Assembly (NCBI GenBank): GCA_036493895.1
Contig: DASXOZ010000027.1
Location: forward strand, 1 to 41,019
Length of the DNA: 41,019 nt
Direction of reading: 5' to 3'
From: Candidatus Binatia bacterium
GTDB lineage: Bacteria > Desulfobacterota > Binatia > UBA1149 > CAITLU01
The translations under genes and the position numbers were made by a program. Under the pieces are notes generated by a model, which saw nothing but the letters and a program-made list of their open reading frames with translations, did not search any database and was not told where the DNA came from. This document shows, piece by piece, positions 29,359 through 37,023 of this stretch (the first letter of the stretch is position 1; each line of letters starts with the position of its first letter).

Positions 29359-29377
29359 ATGTCCCGAGCGACCCTGA
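29153..29377 (+). CDS. Possible small protein, 74 residues
   Basis: GTG-started frame with a GC-rich third position and plausible composition (TGTMRIFDLCSDRSCTMLVQ). It overlaps the TlpA-like start by 19 bases. No family is known and the ribosome site is weak. It could be a real small gene or a chance frame. Confidence 0.3.
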   Translation: MTSQRWRPLPVSQSLHGGTPLYDAVTGTMRIFDLCSDRSCTMLVQSAATTIAGETAACTRAATGAYRSPCPERP

Positions 29378-29898
29378 ACCGGCTCGTCGGAGGCGGTGCA
29401 CTCGCAAGTGCACTGGCCGTTGTGCTCGTCCTCTCACGGGTAGCGCCCGCCGTCGCGGACAGTGCAGCGGCCGATTTGCAGCCCGCAACTTCCGCGCAGC
29501 TTCTCGGGACCGTGCACGGCACCGGCGCGAAGGTCGTCCTCGTCAACCTCTGGGCCACCTGGTGCACGCCGTGCCGCGAGGAATTCCCCGACCTCCTGCG
29601 TTTTTACCGCGCCTACAAGGACAAGGGCGTACGGCTGCTGCTCGTCTCCGGGGACTTCGCCTCCGACACGGCGCCCGCCAAGGAGTTCCTCACCTCCCAG
29701 GGCGTCGATTTCCCGACCTACATCAAGAACGAAGGCGACGAAGCGTTCATCAACGCCCTCGATTCGCAGTGGACCGGCGCGCTGCCCGCGACTTTCGTCT
29801 ACGACGCCGCCGGCAAACGCATCCACTCGTTCCTCGGCCCGATTACCTATGAATCCCTCGAGCACGAGGTCACGCCGCTGCTGGCGGGGGCCACGTGA
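29359..29898 (+). CDS. TlpA-like thioredoxin-fold protein
   Basis: 179 residues, signal peptide or anchor (about 1-33), then a thioredoxin fold: VVLVNLWATWCTPCREEFPDLL with C69/C72, and the cis-proline loop GALPATFVYDAAGKRIHSFLG. TlpA/ResA-type proteins reduce disulfides in the periplasm, for example in cytochrome c maturation. GGAG lies three bases before ATG. The last 36 bases of the gene fall in the tandem duplication that continues downstream. Directly ahead of a second redox protein. Confidence 0.82.
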   Translation: MSRATLNRLVGGGALASALAVVLVLSRVAPAVADSAAADLQPATSAQLLGTVHGTGAKVVLVNLWATWCTPCREEFPDLLRFYRAYKDKGVRLLLVSGDFASDTAPAKEFLTSQGVDFPTYIKNEGDEAFINALDSQWTGALPATFVYDAAGKRIHSFLGPITYESLEHEVTPLLAGAT

Positions 29899-29964
29899 CA
29901 TGATCCCCCGTGACATGTCACGAGGTCACGCCGCTGCTGGCGCGGGCCACGTGACATGATCCCC
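29863..29964. repeat. Tandem duplication of the TlpA-like gene end
   Basis: Two 46-base copies (29863-29908 and 29919-29964) with one mismatch and a 10-base spacer (period 56). The first copy includes the stop codon; the second leaves a gene-end remnant whose end runs into AAGGAGAGACC ahead of the next ATG. Recent by its near-identity. Confidence 0.8.
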
Positions 29965-29975
29965 AAGGAGAGACC

Positions 29976-30578
29976 ATGAGCAAGAAAACCGCCCTTCTCG
30001 TTTCACTCGCCCTGTCCGCCCTGCTGAGCCCGGCTCTTGCGTGGGCCGTCGCGACCGGCGATCCGATCCCGATGAAAGACGCCAAGCTGACCAACTACGA
30101 CGGCCACGAGACGACGATCGCCGACGTCCACGGCAGCAAGGGAACTCTCGTCGTATTCACCTGCAACCACTGCCCCTACGCCAAGGCCTGGGAAGACCGC
30201 ATCGTCGCGCTCGGCAACGAGTATTCGAAGAAGGGCATCGGCGTCATCGCGATCAACTCGAACGACTCGAGCGCGATTCCCGAGGACGGCATCGACCAGA
30301 TGAAGCAGCACGCGACCGGCAAGAGCTACGGCTTCGCGTATGCCGTGGATTCCACTTCGGGCGTCGCCAAGGCTTTCGGCGCGACCAAGACGCCGGAGGT
30401 GTTCCTGTTCGATGCGTCCGGCAAGCTCGCCTACCACGGCGCCATCGACGACAACTCCGCCGACGCCGGCGCGGTGAAGTCGCACTATCTGAAGGACGCG
30501 CTCGACTCGGTCGCAGGCGGAAAGCCCGTGGCCGTGGCCGAAACCAAGGCCCTCGGCTGCGGAATCAAGTTCCGCTAG
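29976..30578 (+). CDS. Secreted AhpC/TSA-type redoxin
   Basis: 200 residues, signal peptide (about 1-25, SALLSPALAWAVA), then a peroxiredoxin/thioredoxin-like fold. The motif FTCNHCPYAKAWEDRI places CxxC at C63/C66. Conserved VIAINSNDSSAIPEDGIDQMK and TPEVFLFDASGKLAYHGAIDDN are typical of the thioredoxin-family redoxins with a CNHCPY motif. Ideal AAGGAGA seven bases before ATG. Follows the TlpA-like gene; probably co-transcribed, envelope redox role. Followed by the REP-like palindrome. Confidence 0.85.
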   Translation: MSKKTALLVSLALSALLSPALAWAVATGDPIPMKDAKLTNYDGHETTIADVHGSKGTLVVFTCNHCPYAKAWEDRIVALGNEYSKKGIGVIAINSNDSSAIPEDGIDQMKQHATGKSYGFAYAVDSTSGVAKAFGATKTPEVFLFDASGKLAYHGAIDDNSADAGAVKSHYLKDALDSVAGGKPVAVAETKALGCGIKFR

Positions 30579-30585
30579 CACCGCG

Positions 30586-30646
30586 AATGGGGTCAGGCAC
30601 CATTCCTCTGATGCCTGACCCCATTCCTCTGGTGCCTGACCCCATT
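30586..30646. repeat. REP-like palindrome, copy 1
   Basis: 14-bp perfect stem AATGGGGTCAGGCA (30586-30599) with its complement (30612-30625), plus a tandem 21-base direct copy with the TGCCTGACCCC core (30605-30625 and 30626-30646). Lies after the redoxin stop and before the convergent inositol-phosphatase gene, so it may also end transcripts. A second copy is at 40956-41019. Confidence 0.75.
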
Positions 30647-30660
30647 ACAGCGATGTTATT

Positions 30661-31470
30661 TCAGCGCGGCTCGATGTGCTCGCGGGCCAGGTTCAGCAGC
30701 GCTTCTGTCGCGGCGGCGCGCACCGGGAAGCTGAGATCTCCGTAGGCACGCCCGGCAGCAGGCGGGAATGGCCTGCTCGAATCGAGGGTCTCGATGACAC
30801 CGCCCGCTTCGACGACCAGGCACCAGCCGGCCGCGAGGTCCCAGATCTTCGGTCGTGTCTCCATGCCGATCGCGGCGCTGCCGCGGGCGACGCACGCCAG
30901 CGTGTACGCAGCCGAGCCGAACACGCGCACCTTCATCGGCAGGTTGACGTGGAACAGGCGAGGCGTGCGCGCGCAGCAGGCGATCATGCCGACCTGGCGC
31001 GGCACCGCCGGCGCGCGTACGTGGATGGCCGCGCCGTTCATCCGCGCGCCTGCTCCGCGCGCCGCGACGTAAAGCTCGCCGAGCGCCGGAAAGAACAGCA
31101 CGCCCACGTCCGGACCGTTCGCGTCGCAGCGCGCGATCGAGACGCCCCAGTGCTGGACGCCGAGCGCGAAGTTGGTCGTGCCGTCGAGCGGGTCGACGAT
31201 CCACGTGCAGCGCGCACTGGAGCCCGACGTGGGCGCCAGCTCTTCGCTGAGAATCGCGTCGCCCGGAAAGCTGCGCCCGAGCTCGGCTGCGATCAGGTGG
31301 TCGGCAGCGACATCCGCCTCGGTGACGATCGAATAGTCGTGCTTGAGCTCGGCAGCCAGCGAGTCGCTGCGAAAATACCCGAGCAGCAATGCGCCCGCCT
31401 TCTCGGCCACCGCGGCGGCTGTTTTTGCAGCTTCGACGGCCTCGGCGACATCGGCGGGACGCCGGCTCAC
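30661..31470 (-). CDS. Inositol monophosphatase-family phosphatase
   Basis: 269 residues, normal family length. Metal-binding sites: HDYSIVTEADVAADHLI, ILSEE, and the signature WIVDPLDGTTNFALGVQHWGVSIA (near residue 86-110), then KIWDLAAGWCLVVEAGG (C-terminal Asp). Hydrolyses inositol-1-phosphate or a related sugar phosphate (family also includes HisN- and CysQ-type enzymes; substrate not decidable here). GTG 31470 overlaps the nudC stop as GTGA, so the two are coupled. The longer frame upstream is nudC shadow. Confidence 0.88.
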   Translation of the reverse strand: MSRRPADVAEAVEAAKTAAAVAEKAGALLLGYFRSDSLAAELKHDYSIVTEADVAADHLIAAELGRSFPGDAILSEELAPTSGSSARCTWIVDPLDGTTNFALGVQHWGVSIARCDANGPDVGVLFFPALGELYVAARGAGARMNGAAIHVRAPAVPRQVGMIACCARTPRLFHVNLPMKVRVFGSAAYTLACVARGSAAIGMETRPKIWDLAAGWCLVVEAGGVIETLDSSRPFPPAAGRAYGDLSFPVRAAATEALLNLAREHIEPR

Positions 31471-32393
31471 TCGGTCAGTCCCGCCCAGTCGTCGCAGAGG
31501 CGGCGCCCGATCGCGAGCACTGGAGGCAGCATCAATCCCGATTCGTCGCTTTCTCCGCGACAGACGCGCTCGATCGTCGCGCGCGAGAACCAGCGCGCGT
31601 CCTCGATCTCGTGTGAATCGATGCGCACGTCCTCGCTGGTCGCCTCGGCGACGCAGCCGATCATCAGCGACGAAGGAAAAGGCCACGGCTGCGACGAGTG
31701 ATAGCGCACGCTGCCGACCTCGATGCCCGACTCCTCGCGTACCTCGCGGCGCACCGCCTCCTCAATGGTCTCGCCGGTCTCGACGAAACCGGCCAGCGTC
31801 GAGTACATTCCGCGCGGCCATGCTGCCTGGCGGCCAAGGAGGCAATGGTCGCCACGGACGACGAGCATGATGACGACGGGATTGACGCGCGGAAAATGTT
31901 CGGCGCGGCAGCGGTCGCACACACGCATCGCACCCCCTTGGGCGACCGTGGTCGCGGCGCCGCAGCGGGCGCAGAACGGATGGGTGGCGTGCCAATCGAC
32001 CAGCGAACGCGCCTGGGCGACGATGGCGCTGTCGGCGGAGGCAAGCTGGCCGGCTACCGCGCGCACGTCGATGAAGTGGGCGACCTCGAGGAGGCCGAGC
32101 TCGCGGGCGGGCTCGGCAAGCGCCGAGACGTCGACCGCGTAGTGCGCGACGCCGTCGCGGATCCCGAGCAGGATCGGGCGCACCTGTTCGCCGGCCCGGG
32201 AGAGCAGCCCCCGCTTGGCCCACGCAAGGCCCGATCCGTCTTTCTTGACGAGTACTTCCAGCTTCCAAAGCGGCAGGAAGCGGCTGCCCGGGTCCTCGAG
32301 GCCGGCTGCCAGCCAAGCGTCGTCGAGACGCTGGCTCTGGGCGCGGTCGAGGGGATTTCCGGCAAAAACATTCATCACGGAATCGCCGCCCAT
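31467..32393 (-). CDS. nudC: NADH pyrophosphatase NudC
   Basis: 308 residues. Nudix hydrolase that splits NADH (and removes NAD caps from RNA) into NMN(H) and AMP. Zinc ribbon CARC...CDRC (near 140-160), Nudix box GFVETGETIEEAVRREVREE (near 201) with the GX5EX7REUXEE pattern, and SQPWPFPSSLMIG, the NudC-specific motif. ATG 32393 is used; ATG 32375 (MNVFAGNP) is an alternative. Divergent from the histidine kinase across a 260-base gap. Coupled to the phosphatase gene by GTGA. Confidence 0.93.
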   Translation of the reverse strand: MGGDSVMNVFAGNPLDRAQSQRLDDAWLAAGLEDPGSRFLPLWKLEVLVKKDGSGLAWAKRGLLSRAGEQVRPILLGIRDGVAHYAVDVSALAEPARELGLLEVAHFIDVRAVAGQLASADSAIVAQARSLVDWHATHPFCARCGAATTVAQGGAMRVCDRCRAEHFPRVNPVVIMLVVRGDHCLLGRQAAWPRGMYSTLAGFVETGETIEEAVRREVREESGIEVGSVRYHSSQPWPFPSSLMIGCVAEATSEDVRIDSHEIEDARWFSRATIERVCRGESDESGLMLPPVLAIGRRLCDDWAGLTE

Positions 32394-32653
32394 AGCCCAT
32401 GCGGGCACGGTGTCCAAGGGGCGTGACCAATACCGCGTGGACGCGCACCCTCTGTGGGTGCGCTCAGTCCCTGTCTGGATACGCCGTATCCCTTCCCCAA
32501 CGTCGCGCACAGTCGTATGGTGCGTCCCATGAGGATGGCGTCGGCATGCGCCGACGCAGGGTGAGGCGGAAGAGAACTGCGAGGCCAGTCGTGCCGGCGA
32601 ATTGCGGCGCGCAGAGCGTGCCGGCGAAAAACCCGGCACGCAGGAGGCTTTCG

Positions 32654-34657
32654 ATGGTCGAACGCCGCATCGACGAGTTCCGGGAGCGCCTGGACGCTCA
32701 TTCCGACCCCGCCGGCGTGCTGACGAGCCTCATCGAGAACACGCCAGCTCCCCTTGCCCTGTACAGCCCCGACGGCCACTGCGTCCGCGTCAATCCTGCG
32801 TACTGCGAACTGTTCGGCTCCGAGCCCAACCCTGCGCTCGAGCTTTCGGACGACGAAGTGCTCGGCCCCAGCGGAGTGCTGTTCTGGCTTCGCCGCGCGT
32901 TCTCGGGCGAGACGATCACGACGCCGAGCTTCTGGTACGAGCGCTCGAAGCTTGCGATCCTCGACGGGCGTCGCCGGGTCGCGCTGACGGCGCGCGGGTT
33001 CCCGCTGCGCGATCGCGAAGGCAACATCGAGTTCGTCGCGATCGCGTTTCGCGACGAAACCGACGCGTTGCTGCTGGCCGAGCGCCGCCGCATCGAGGCC
33101 GAAGAGCCGCGCCGCCTGATCGACGAGATCCAGCGCGCCGATCTCGAACGGCGCACCAACGAAGAACAGTTCCGCGCAGTGTTCGAGCAGATCGCCGACG
33201 GTGTGATGCTGACGGACGACTCGGGCCGCGTGCTCGACATCAATCCATCGGGATGTCGCATCTTCGGTCGCCGCGTCCAGGATATCGTCGGCTCGCGCTA
33301 CTGGGAGCACATCGGCGACGTCGCCGAATCGCGGCCGCTCAGCGAGAAGCTGCTCGAAGAAGGGACGCTGATCGCCGAAGTGCAGGTGTGGCGTGCCGAC
33401 GGGCAGCTTCGCGATCTCGAGCTGAGGTCGGTCTCGAATTTCCTGCCGCACCGCCACCTGACGACGTTCCTCGACGTCACCGAGCGCAACGCGGCGCTTC
33501 GCGAACTGCAACGCAGCGAAGCGCACCTGATCGCATCGCAGCGCATCGCGCACGTCGGAAGCTGGGAATTCGAGCTTAACGGCTCGCTCGAGGACCTGGA
33601 TTCGAACGTGCTCCGCTGCTCGGAAGAATGCCTGCGCATTTTCGGGCTGGACCCTTCCACTCCGGTCACGCCCGGGCTGTCGATGGAGTTCGTGCACCCG
33701 GACGACAAGACCGGCCTCCTCGCCGCGCTGAGCAGGGCGATCCGCACGCGCACCGTCTATTCGAACGAGCACCGCATCGTCCGTCCCGACGGCAGCGAGC
33801 GTGTCGTGCACGCGCGCGGCGAGATCGTCGAGGATGCGACGGACGACTCCGACAGCGGTGGGCGCCGGCGCCTGCGCCTGATCGGGACGACGCAGGACGT
33901 CACCGAGCGAAGCCGCGCCCGCGGCGAGATCCAGCGCCTCAACAGCGAGCTCGAGCGCCGCGTCGCCGACCGCACTTCCCAGCTCGAGGCGGCCAACCGC
34001 GACCTCGAGGCGTTCTCGTATTCCGTCTCGCACGACTTGCGCGCCCCGCTGCGGGCGATCAATGGGTACGCGCAGATCCTGCTCGTCGAGCAGCCGGGCC
34101 ATTTCGATGAAACGGGAAAGCTCGCGCTCGAACGGATCGAGGCGTCCGCCCGAAGGATGGACGGACTGATCGACGGACTGCTCGCGCTGTCGCGACTCGG
34201 GCGGCGCCCGACCGAGATCGGGCGCATCGCCGCCCGTCCGATCGTCGACGAAGCGCTCGAGGAGCTCGGCATCGGCGCCGCAACCGGCGAGCTGGAGATC
34301 CGCATCGGCGATCTTCCCGAATGCGAGGCCGACCCCGCGCTGCTGCGGCAGGTGTTCGTCAACCTGATCGGCAACGCGGCCAAGTTCAGCCGTGGCCGCA
34401 GTCCGGCGCTGATCGAGATCGACTGCCGCCACGTCGGCGGCGAGAAAGTCTGGAGCGTGACGGACAACGGCATCGGCTTCGAGATGAGCCAGGCCTCCAG
34501 GCTGTTCGGCGTGTTCGAGCGGCTGCTGTCGGCGGAGACTTACGAAGGAACCGGGCTCGGTCTTGCGATCGTCGACCGCATCGTCAAGCGGCACGGCGGA
34601 AGAGTGTGGGTGGAGTCGATGCCGGATCGGGGAGCGTCGTTCTACTTCACGCTGTAG
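32654..34657 (+). CDS. PAS-domain sensor histidine kinase
   Basis: 667 residues, no membrane segment, so a cytosolic sensor. Three PAS-type domains: about 25-130 (LIENTPAPLALYSPDGHCVRVNPAY), about 170-290 (VFEQIADGVMLTDDSGRVLDINPSG) and about 295-420 (RIAHVGSWEFELNG... PGLSMEFVHPDD). Then a coiled linker, HisKA with SVSHDLRAPLRAINGY (phospho-acceptor H460) and HATPase_c (NLIGNAAKFSRG, VTDNGIGF, GTGLGLAIV). AGGAGG six bases before ATG fixes the start. Similar in layout to bacteriophytochrome-like and DNA-damage PAS kinases. No response regulator is nearby. Ends overlapping the next gene by 11 bases. Confidence 0.9.
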   Translation: MVERRIDEFRERLDAHSDPAGVLTSLIENTPAPLALYSPDGHCVRVNPAYCELFGSEPNPALELSDDEVLGPSGVLFWLRRAFSGETITTPSFWYERSKLAILDGRRRVALTARGFPLRDREGNIEFVAIAFRDETDALLLAERRRIEAEEPRRLIDEIQRADLERRTNEEQFRAVFEQIADGVMLTDDSGRVLDINPSGCRIFGRRVQDIVGSRYWEHIGDVAESRPLSEKLLEEGTLIAEVQVWRADGQLRDLELRSVSNFLPHRHLTTFLDVTERNAALRELQRSEAHLIASQRIAHVGSWEFELNGSLEDLDSNVLRCSEECLRIFGLDPSTPVTPGLSMEFVHPDDKTGLLAALSRAIRTRTVYSNEHRIVRPDGSERVVHARGEIVEDATDDSDSGGRRRLRLIGTTQDVTERSRARGEIQRLNSELERRVADRTSQLEAANRDLEAFSYSVSHDLRAPLRAINGYAQILLVEQPGHFDETGKLALERIEASARRMDGLIDGLLALSRLGRRPTEIGRIAARPIVDEALEELGIGAATGELEIRIGDLPECEADPALLRQVFVNLIGNAAKFSRGRSPALIEIDCRHVGGEKVWSVTDNGIGFEMSQASRLFGVFERLLSAETYEGTGLGLAIVDRIVKRHGGRVWVESMPDRGASFYFTL

Positions 34658-35810
34658 ACGACCGGTCCGTCTTCGAGCTCGCTGGACTCGTTTGCGGCCG
34701 CGAAGGGCCTGCGATCCGCAGTCGCGACGCCAGCGTCCTGGCTTCCTGCGCGACGGCCCAGCCGAGCGCCCGCAGCGTCGCGGCAACCGGTGCGCCGTCG
34801 GTGAAGGCGCCGGCGATGGCATGCAGCACCTGCGGCGAGAAGTACGGACGGTCGGCCACGGCATAGACCGGCTCCCACGATTCGGGGCGCAGTTTTGCCT
34901 TGAACGCGTCGAGCCCTTCGAAATTGTAGAAGCGCCTGCCGTGGGCGCGCAGCCATCCGAGCAGCAACCGGAGCCACGGCGGCGGCTTGCCGGGCTCTGC
35001 CTGCGCACGCGGCGACAGCGGCGACAGGCCGAGAGTGACGAAGCGGCTGCCGTCGCGGGCGAGCTCGCGGATTGCCGCGTCGATCAGCAACTCGGCGGTG
35101 CCGTTGACCGATCCGCGTCCGCGGATCACCTGCTCGATCAGCCAGCCCTGACGCCCCGGAACCGGAGAGGCGACGAGAAATCCGACGATATCGCCGTAGC
35201 GCTCGGCGATAAACAGGCGGCGGTCGAACAGTCGCCCGAGGGTCTGGGGCTCGACGAGAAAATGCATAGGCGGCGCGGCTCGCGTCGCGACCCATTCGTC
35301 GAGGCAGCGCTGCAGCGGCGCAACGTCGACGGGCACATCCGTCGGGACTTCGCGCACGAGCACGGCTTTGTTGCGCGCGCGGCGGAGCTGGGCGCGCAGC
35401 GAGGCGTGGGTCCCGACGCAGTCGGCCCAGTGTGACGGATTCCACACCGGCTGCGCGCCGAGGCTCAGCAGTGCGTGCCGCGAGGAGGAACCGAGCGCAG
35501 AGGCGAGCGCCGCTTCGCCGCCGAAGTAGCAGACGCGCAGTCCCGAGCTTCGTGCGTCACGCTCGAACTCGTCGAGCACGGCGGCCAGCCGTTGCGGCGC
35601 GCACGTCGGCGCGCCCGCGACGATGCGGAAGCGGCCGAACTCGACGAACCCGGCAACCGCATCGCCGTCGCGCGAGAACCAGTACGCAATGCCCGGATTG
35701 AGGATCTGGTAGGAGTTGGCCGCTGTGCCGTGCGCGAGGACGAGCGCGCGTGCACGCTCGAGCGGCTGCGTGGCAGCCGCCGCGCCGGCGGACTGGCGGT
35801 CTTCGCTCAT
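34647..35810 (-). CDS. DUF2156 / phosphatidylglycerol lysyltransferase C-terminal-domain protein
   Basis: 387 residues, no membrane part. The body is like the catalytic half of MprF/lysyl-phosphatidylglycerol synthase (GNAT-like): LRRARNKAVLVREVP, IAERYGDIVGFLVASPVPG, GTAELLIDAAIRELARDGSRFVTLGLSPLS and FYNFEGLDAFKAKLRPESWEPVY, typical of DUF2156. Substrate unknown; the lipid-flippase half of MprF is missing. ATG 35810 with a weak ribosome site. The C-terminus (SRPQTSPASSKTDRSSTA) overlaps the kinase tail and is disordered. Confidence 0.7.
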   Translation of the reverse strand: MSEDRQSAGAAAATQPLERARALVLAHGTAANSYQILNPGIAYWFSRDGDAVAGFVEFGRFRIVAGAPTCAPQRLAAVLDEFERDARSSGLRVCYFGGEAALASALGSSSRHALLSLGAQPVWNPSHWADCVGTHASLRAQLRRARNKAVLVREVPTDVPVDVAPLQRCLDEWVATRAAPPMHFLVEPQTLGRLFDRRLFIAERYGDIVGFLVASPVPGRQGWLIEQVIRGRGSVNGTAELLIDAAIRELARDGSRFVTLGLSPLSPRAQAEPGKPPPWLRLLLGWLRAHGRRFYNFEGLDAFKAKLRPESWEPVYAVADRPYFSPQVLHAIAGAFTDGAPVAATLRALGWAVAQEARTLASRLRIAGPSRPQTSPASSKTDRSSTA

Positions 35811-35878
35811 GCGGAAGGACTAACAATCAGATTCCCTTGAGCTAGTCGAAATCCGGACGTAGGTAGCCCCGGCCGCTC

Positions 35879-35923
35879 CGCACGGGACACACGGGACACC
35901 CCGGACGCCCCGGACACCCCGGG
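35879..35923 (+). repeat. 9-bp tandem array ahead of the LLM oxidoreductase gene
   Basis: Five 9-base units (CGCACGGGA, CACACGGGA, CACCCCGGA, CGCCCCGGA, CACCCCGGG), then AAGGAAAGG. It ends in CCGGGAAGGA like the array at 29062-29097, in the same orientation relative to the gene it precedes. Confidence 0.7.
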
Positions 35924-35989
35924 AAGGAAAGGCCGCCTTCGACATTGACAGCGGCATGCGTGGAGCATTGCCGCAGACGGAGAATCGAC

Positions 35990-36934
35990 ATGACGAACGC
36001 GAAGAAGGTCCGCTTCGGAGTCACGCTGCCCCAGATCAAGCGCTCCTGGTCGGATGCCAGGGCCGCGGCCTCCGAGATCGATTCGGCGGGCTATGACAGC
36101 GCGTGGGTCTGCGACCACCTTTACGGCGTGCCGATGCCGAACATCCCGATCCTCGAGGCGTACAGCCTGCTCGCGGCCGTCGCGGCAGTCACGTCGAAGG
36201 TCTCGCTCGGCGCGCTGGTGACGCCGCCGTTTTTTCGTAACCCCGCCGTGCTCGCCAAGCAGATCGCGACCATCGATGCGATCGCCGGCAGCGGGCGCGC
36301 GATTGCAGGCCTCGGCTCAGGCTGGTTCGCCTCGGAATTCGAAGGTTACGGTTGCGATTTCCCCGACGTGCGAACGCGCCTTGCCGCCCTCGACGACACC
36401 TGCACGATCCTTCGCCGCATGTGGACCGAGGAGCAGCCGACTTACCGCGGCGCCGTCTATCGCATCGAGGACGTCGTCTGCGAGCCGCGCCCCGACGAGC
36501 GGCCGCGCATTCTCATCGGCGGAGGCGGCGAGAAAGTGCTGCTTCGACTGGCGGCGCGCCACGCCGACATCTGGAACAACCTGGCGGTCAATCAGAAAGA
36601 CTTGGCCCGCAAGATCGACGCCCTGCGCGTGCACTGCGAGAGCGAAGGGCGGAGCTTCGAGGAAATCGAGATCTCCCAGCAGTGTCTCGTCGTCGTTCTG
36701 CCGACGCAGGAAGAAGCCGAAGTCGCCGTCGGCAAGGCCGAAAAAGTGTACGGCGGCCACATGGGCGCCGGTCTTCGCGAGCACGGGATCTGGGGCTGCC
36801 CCGATGTCGTGATCGAAAAAATCCAGGGCTACGTGGGCAAGGGCTGCACGCACTTCGTCATGGAGATGTTCGGCCGCGACGTGCGCGAGCCGGCTGCGCT
36901 GTTCGCCCAGAAGGTGCTGCCTGCGTTCCGCTGA
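35990..36934 (+). CDS. Luciferase-like (LLM class) F420-dependent oxidoreductase
   Basis: 314 residues. TIM-barrel luciferase-like monooxygenase: FGVTLPQIKRSWSDARAAA, DSAWVCDHLYGVP, VSLGALVTPPFFRNPAVLAKQIATID, RAIAGLGSGWFASEFEGYG and RILIGGGGEKVLLRLAARHADIWNN, typical of the F420-dependent class. Substrate unknown. ATG 35990 with GGAG eight bases upstream; an extension to a TTG at 35945 is possible. F420 use suggests the host makes this cofactor, which is unseen here. Confidence 0.88.
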   Translation: MTNAKKVRFGVTLPQIKRSWSDARAAASEIDSAGYDSAWVCDHLYGVPMPNIPILEAYSLLAAVAAVTSKVSLGALVTPPFFRNPAVLAKQIATIDAIAGSGRAIAGLGSGWFASEFEGYGCDFPDVRTRLAALDDTCTILRRMWTEEQPTYRGAVYRIEDVVCEPRPDERPRILIGGGGEKVLLRLAARHADIWNNLAVNQKDLARKIDALRVHCESEGRSFEEIEISQQCLVVVLPTQEEAEVAVGKAEKVYGGHMGAGLREHGIWGCPDVVIEKIQGYVGKGCTHFVMEMFGRDVREPAALFAQKVLPAFR

Positions 36935-37023
36935 CGGGCGCAAGCTGGAGCAAGATGGCACAGGACGGCGCAGAAACGCGCCCGACCTGTACCTCACGGT
37001 CGTTCCCGCATAGCATCGCGCGC

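Noticed and set aside
30582..30745. Reading frames through the REP palindrome (MGSGT / LVPDPI strings)
   Set aside because: They are translations of the repeat itself, not genes; the same strings arise at the second copy.
32375..35008. 877-residue minus-strand frame opposite the histidine kinase
   Set aside because: Antisense shadow of a clear PAS-HisKA-HATPase protein.
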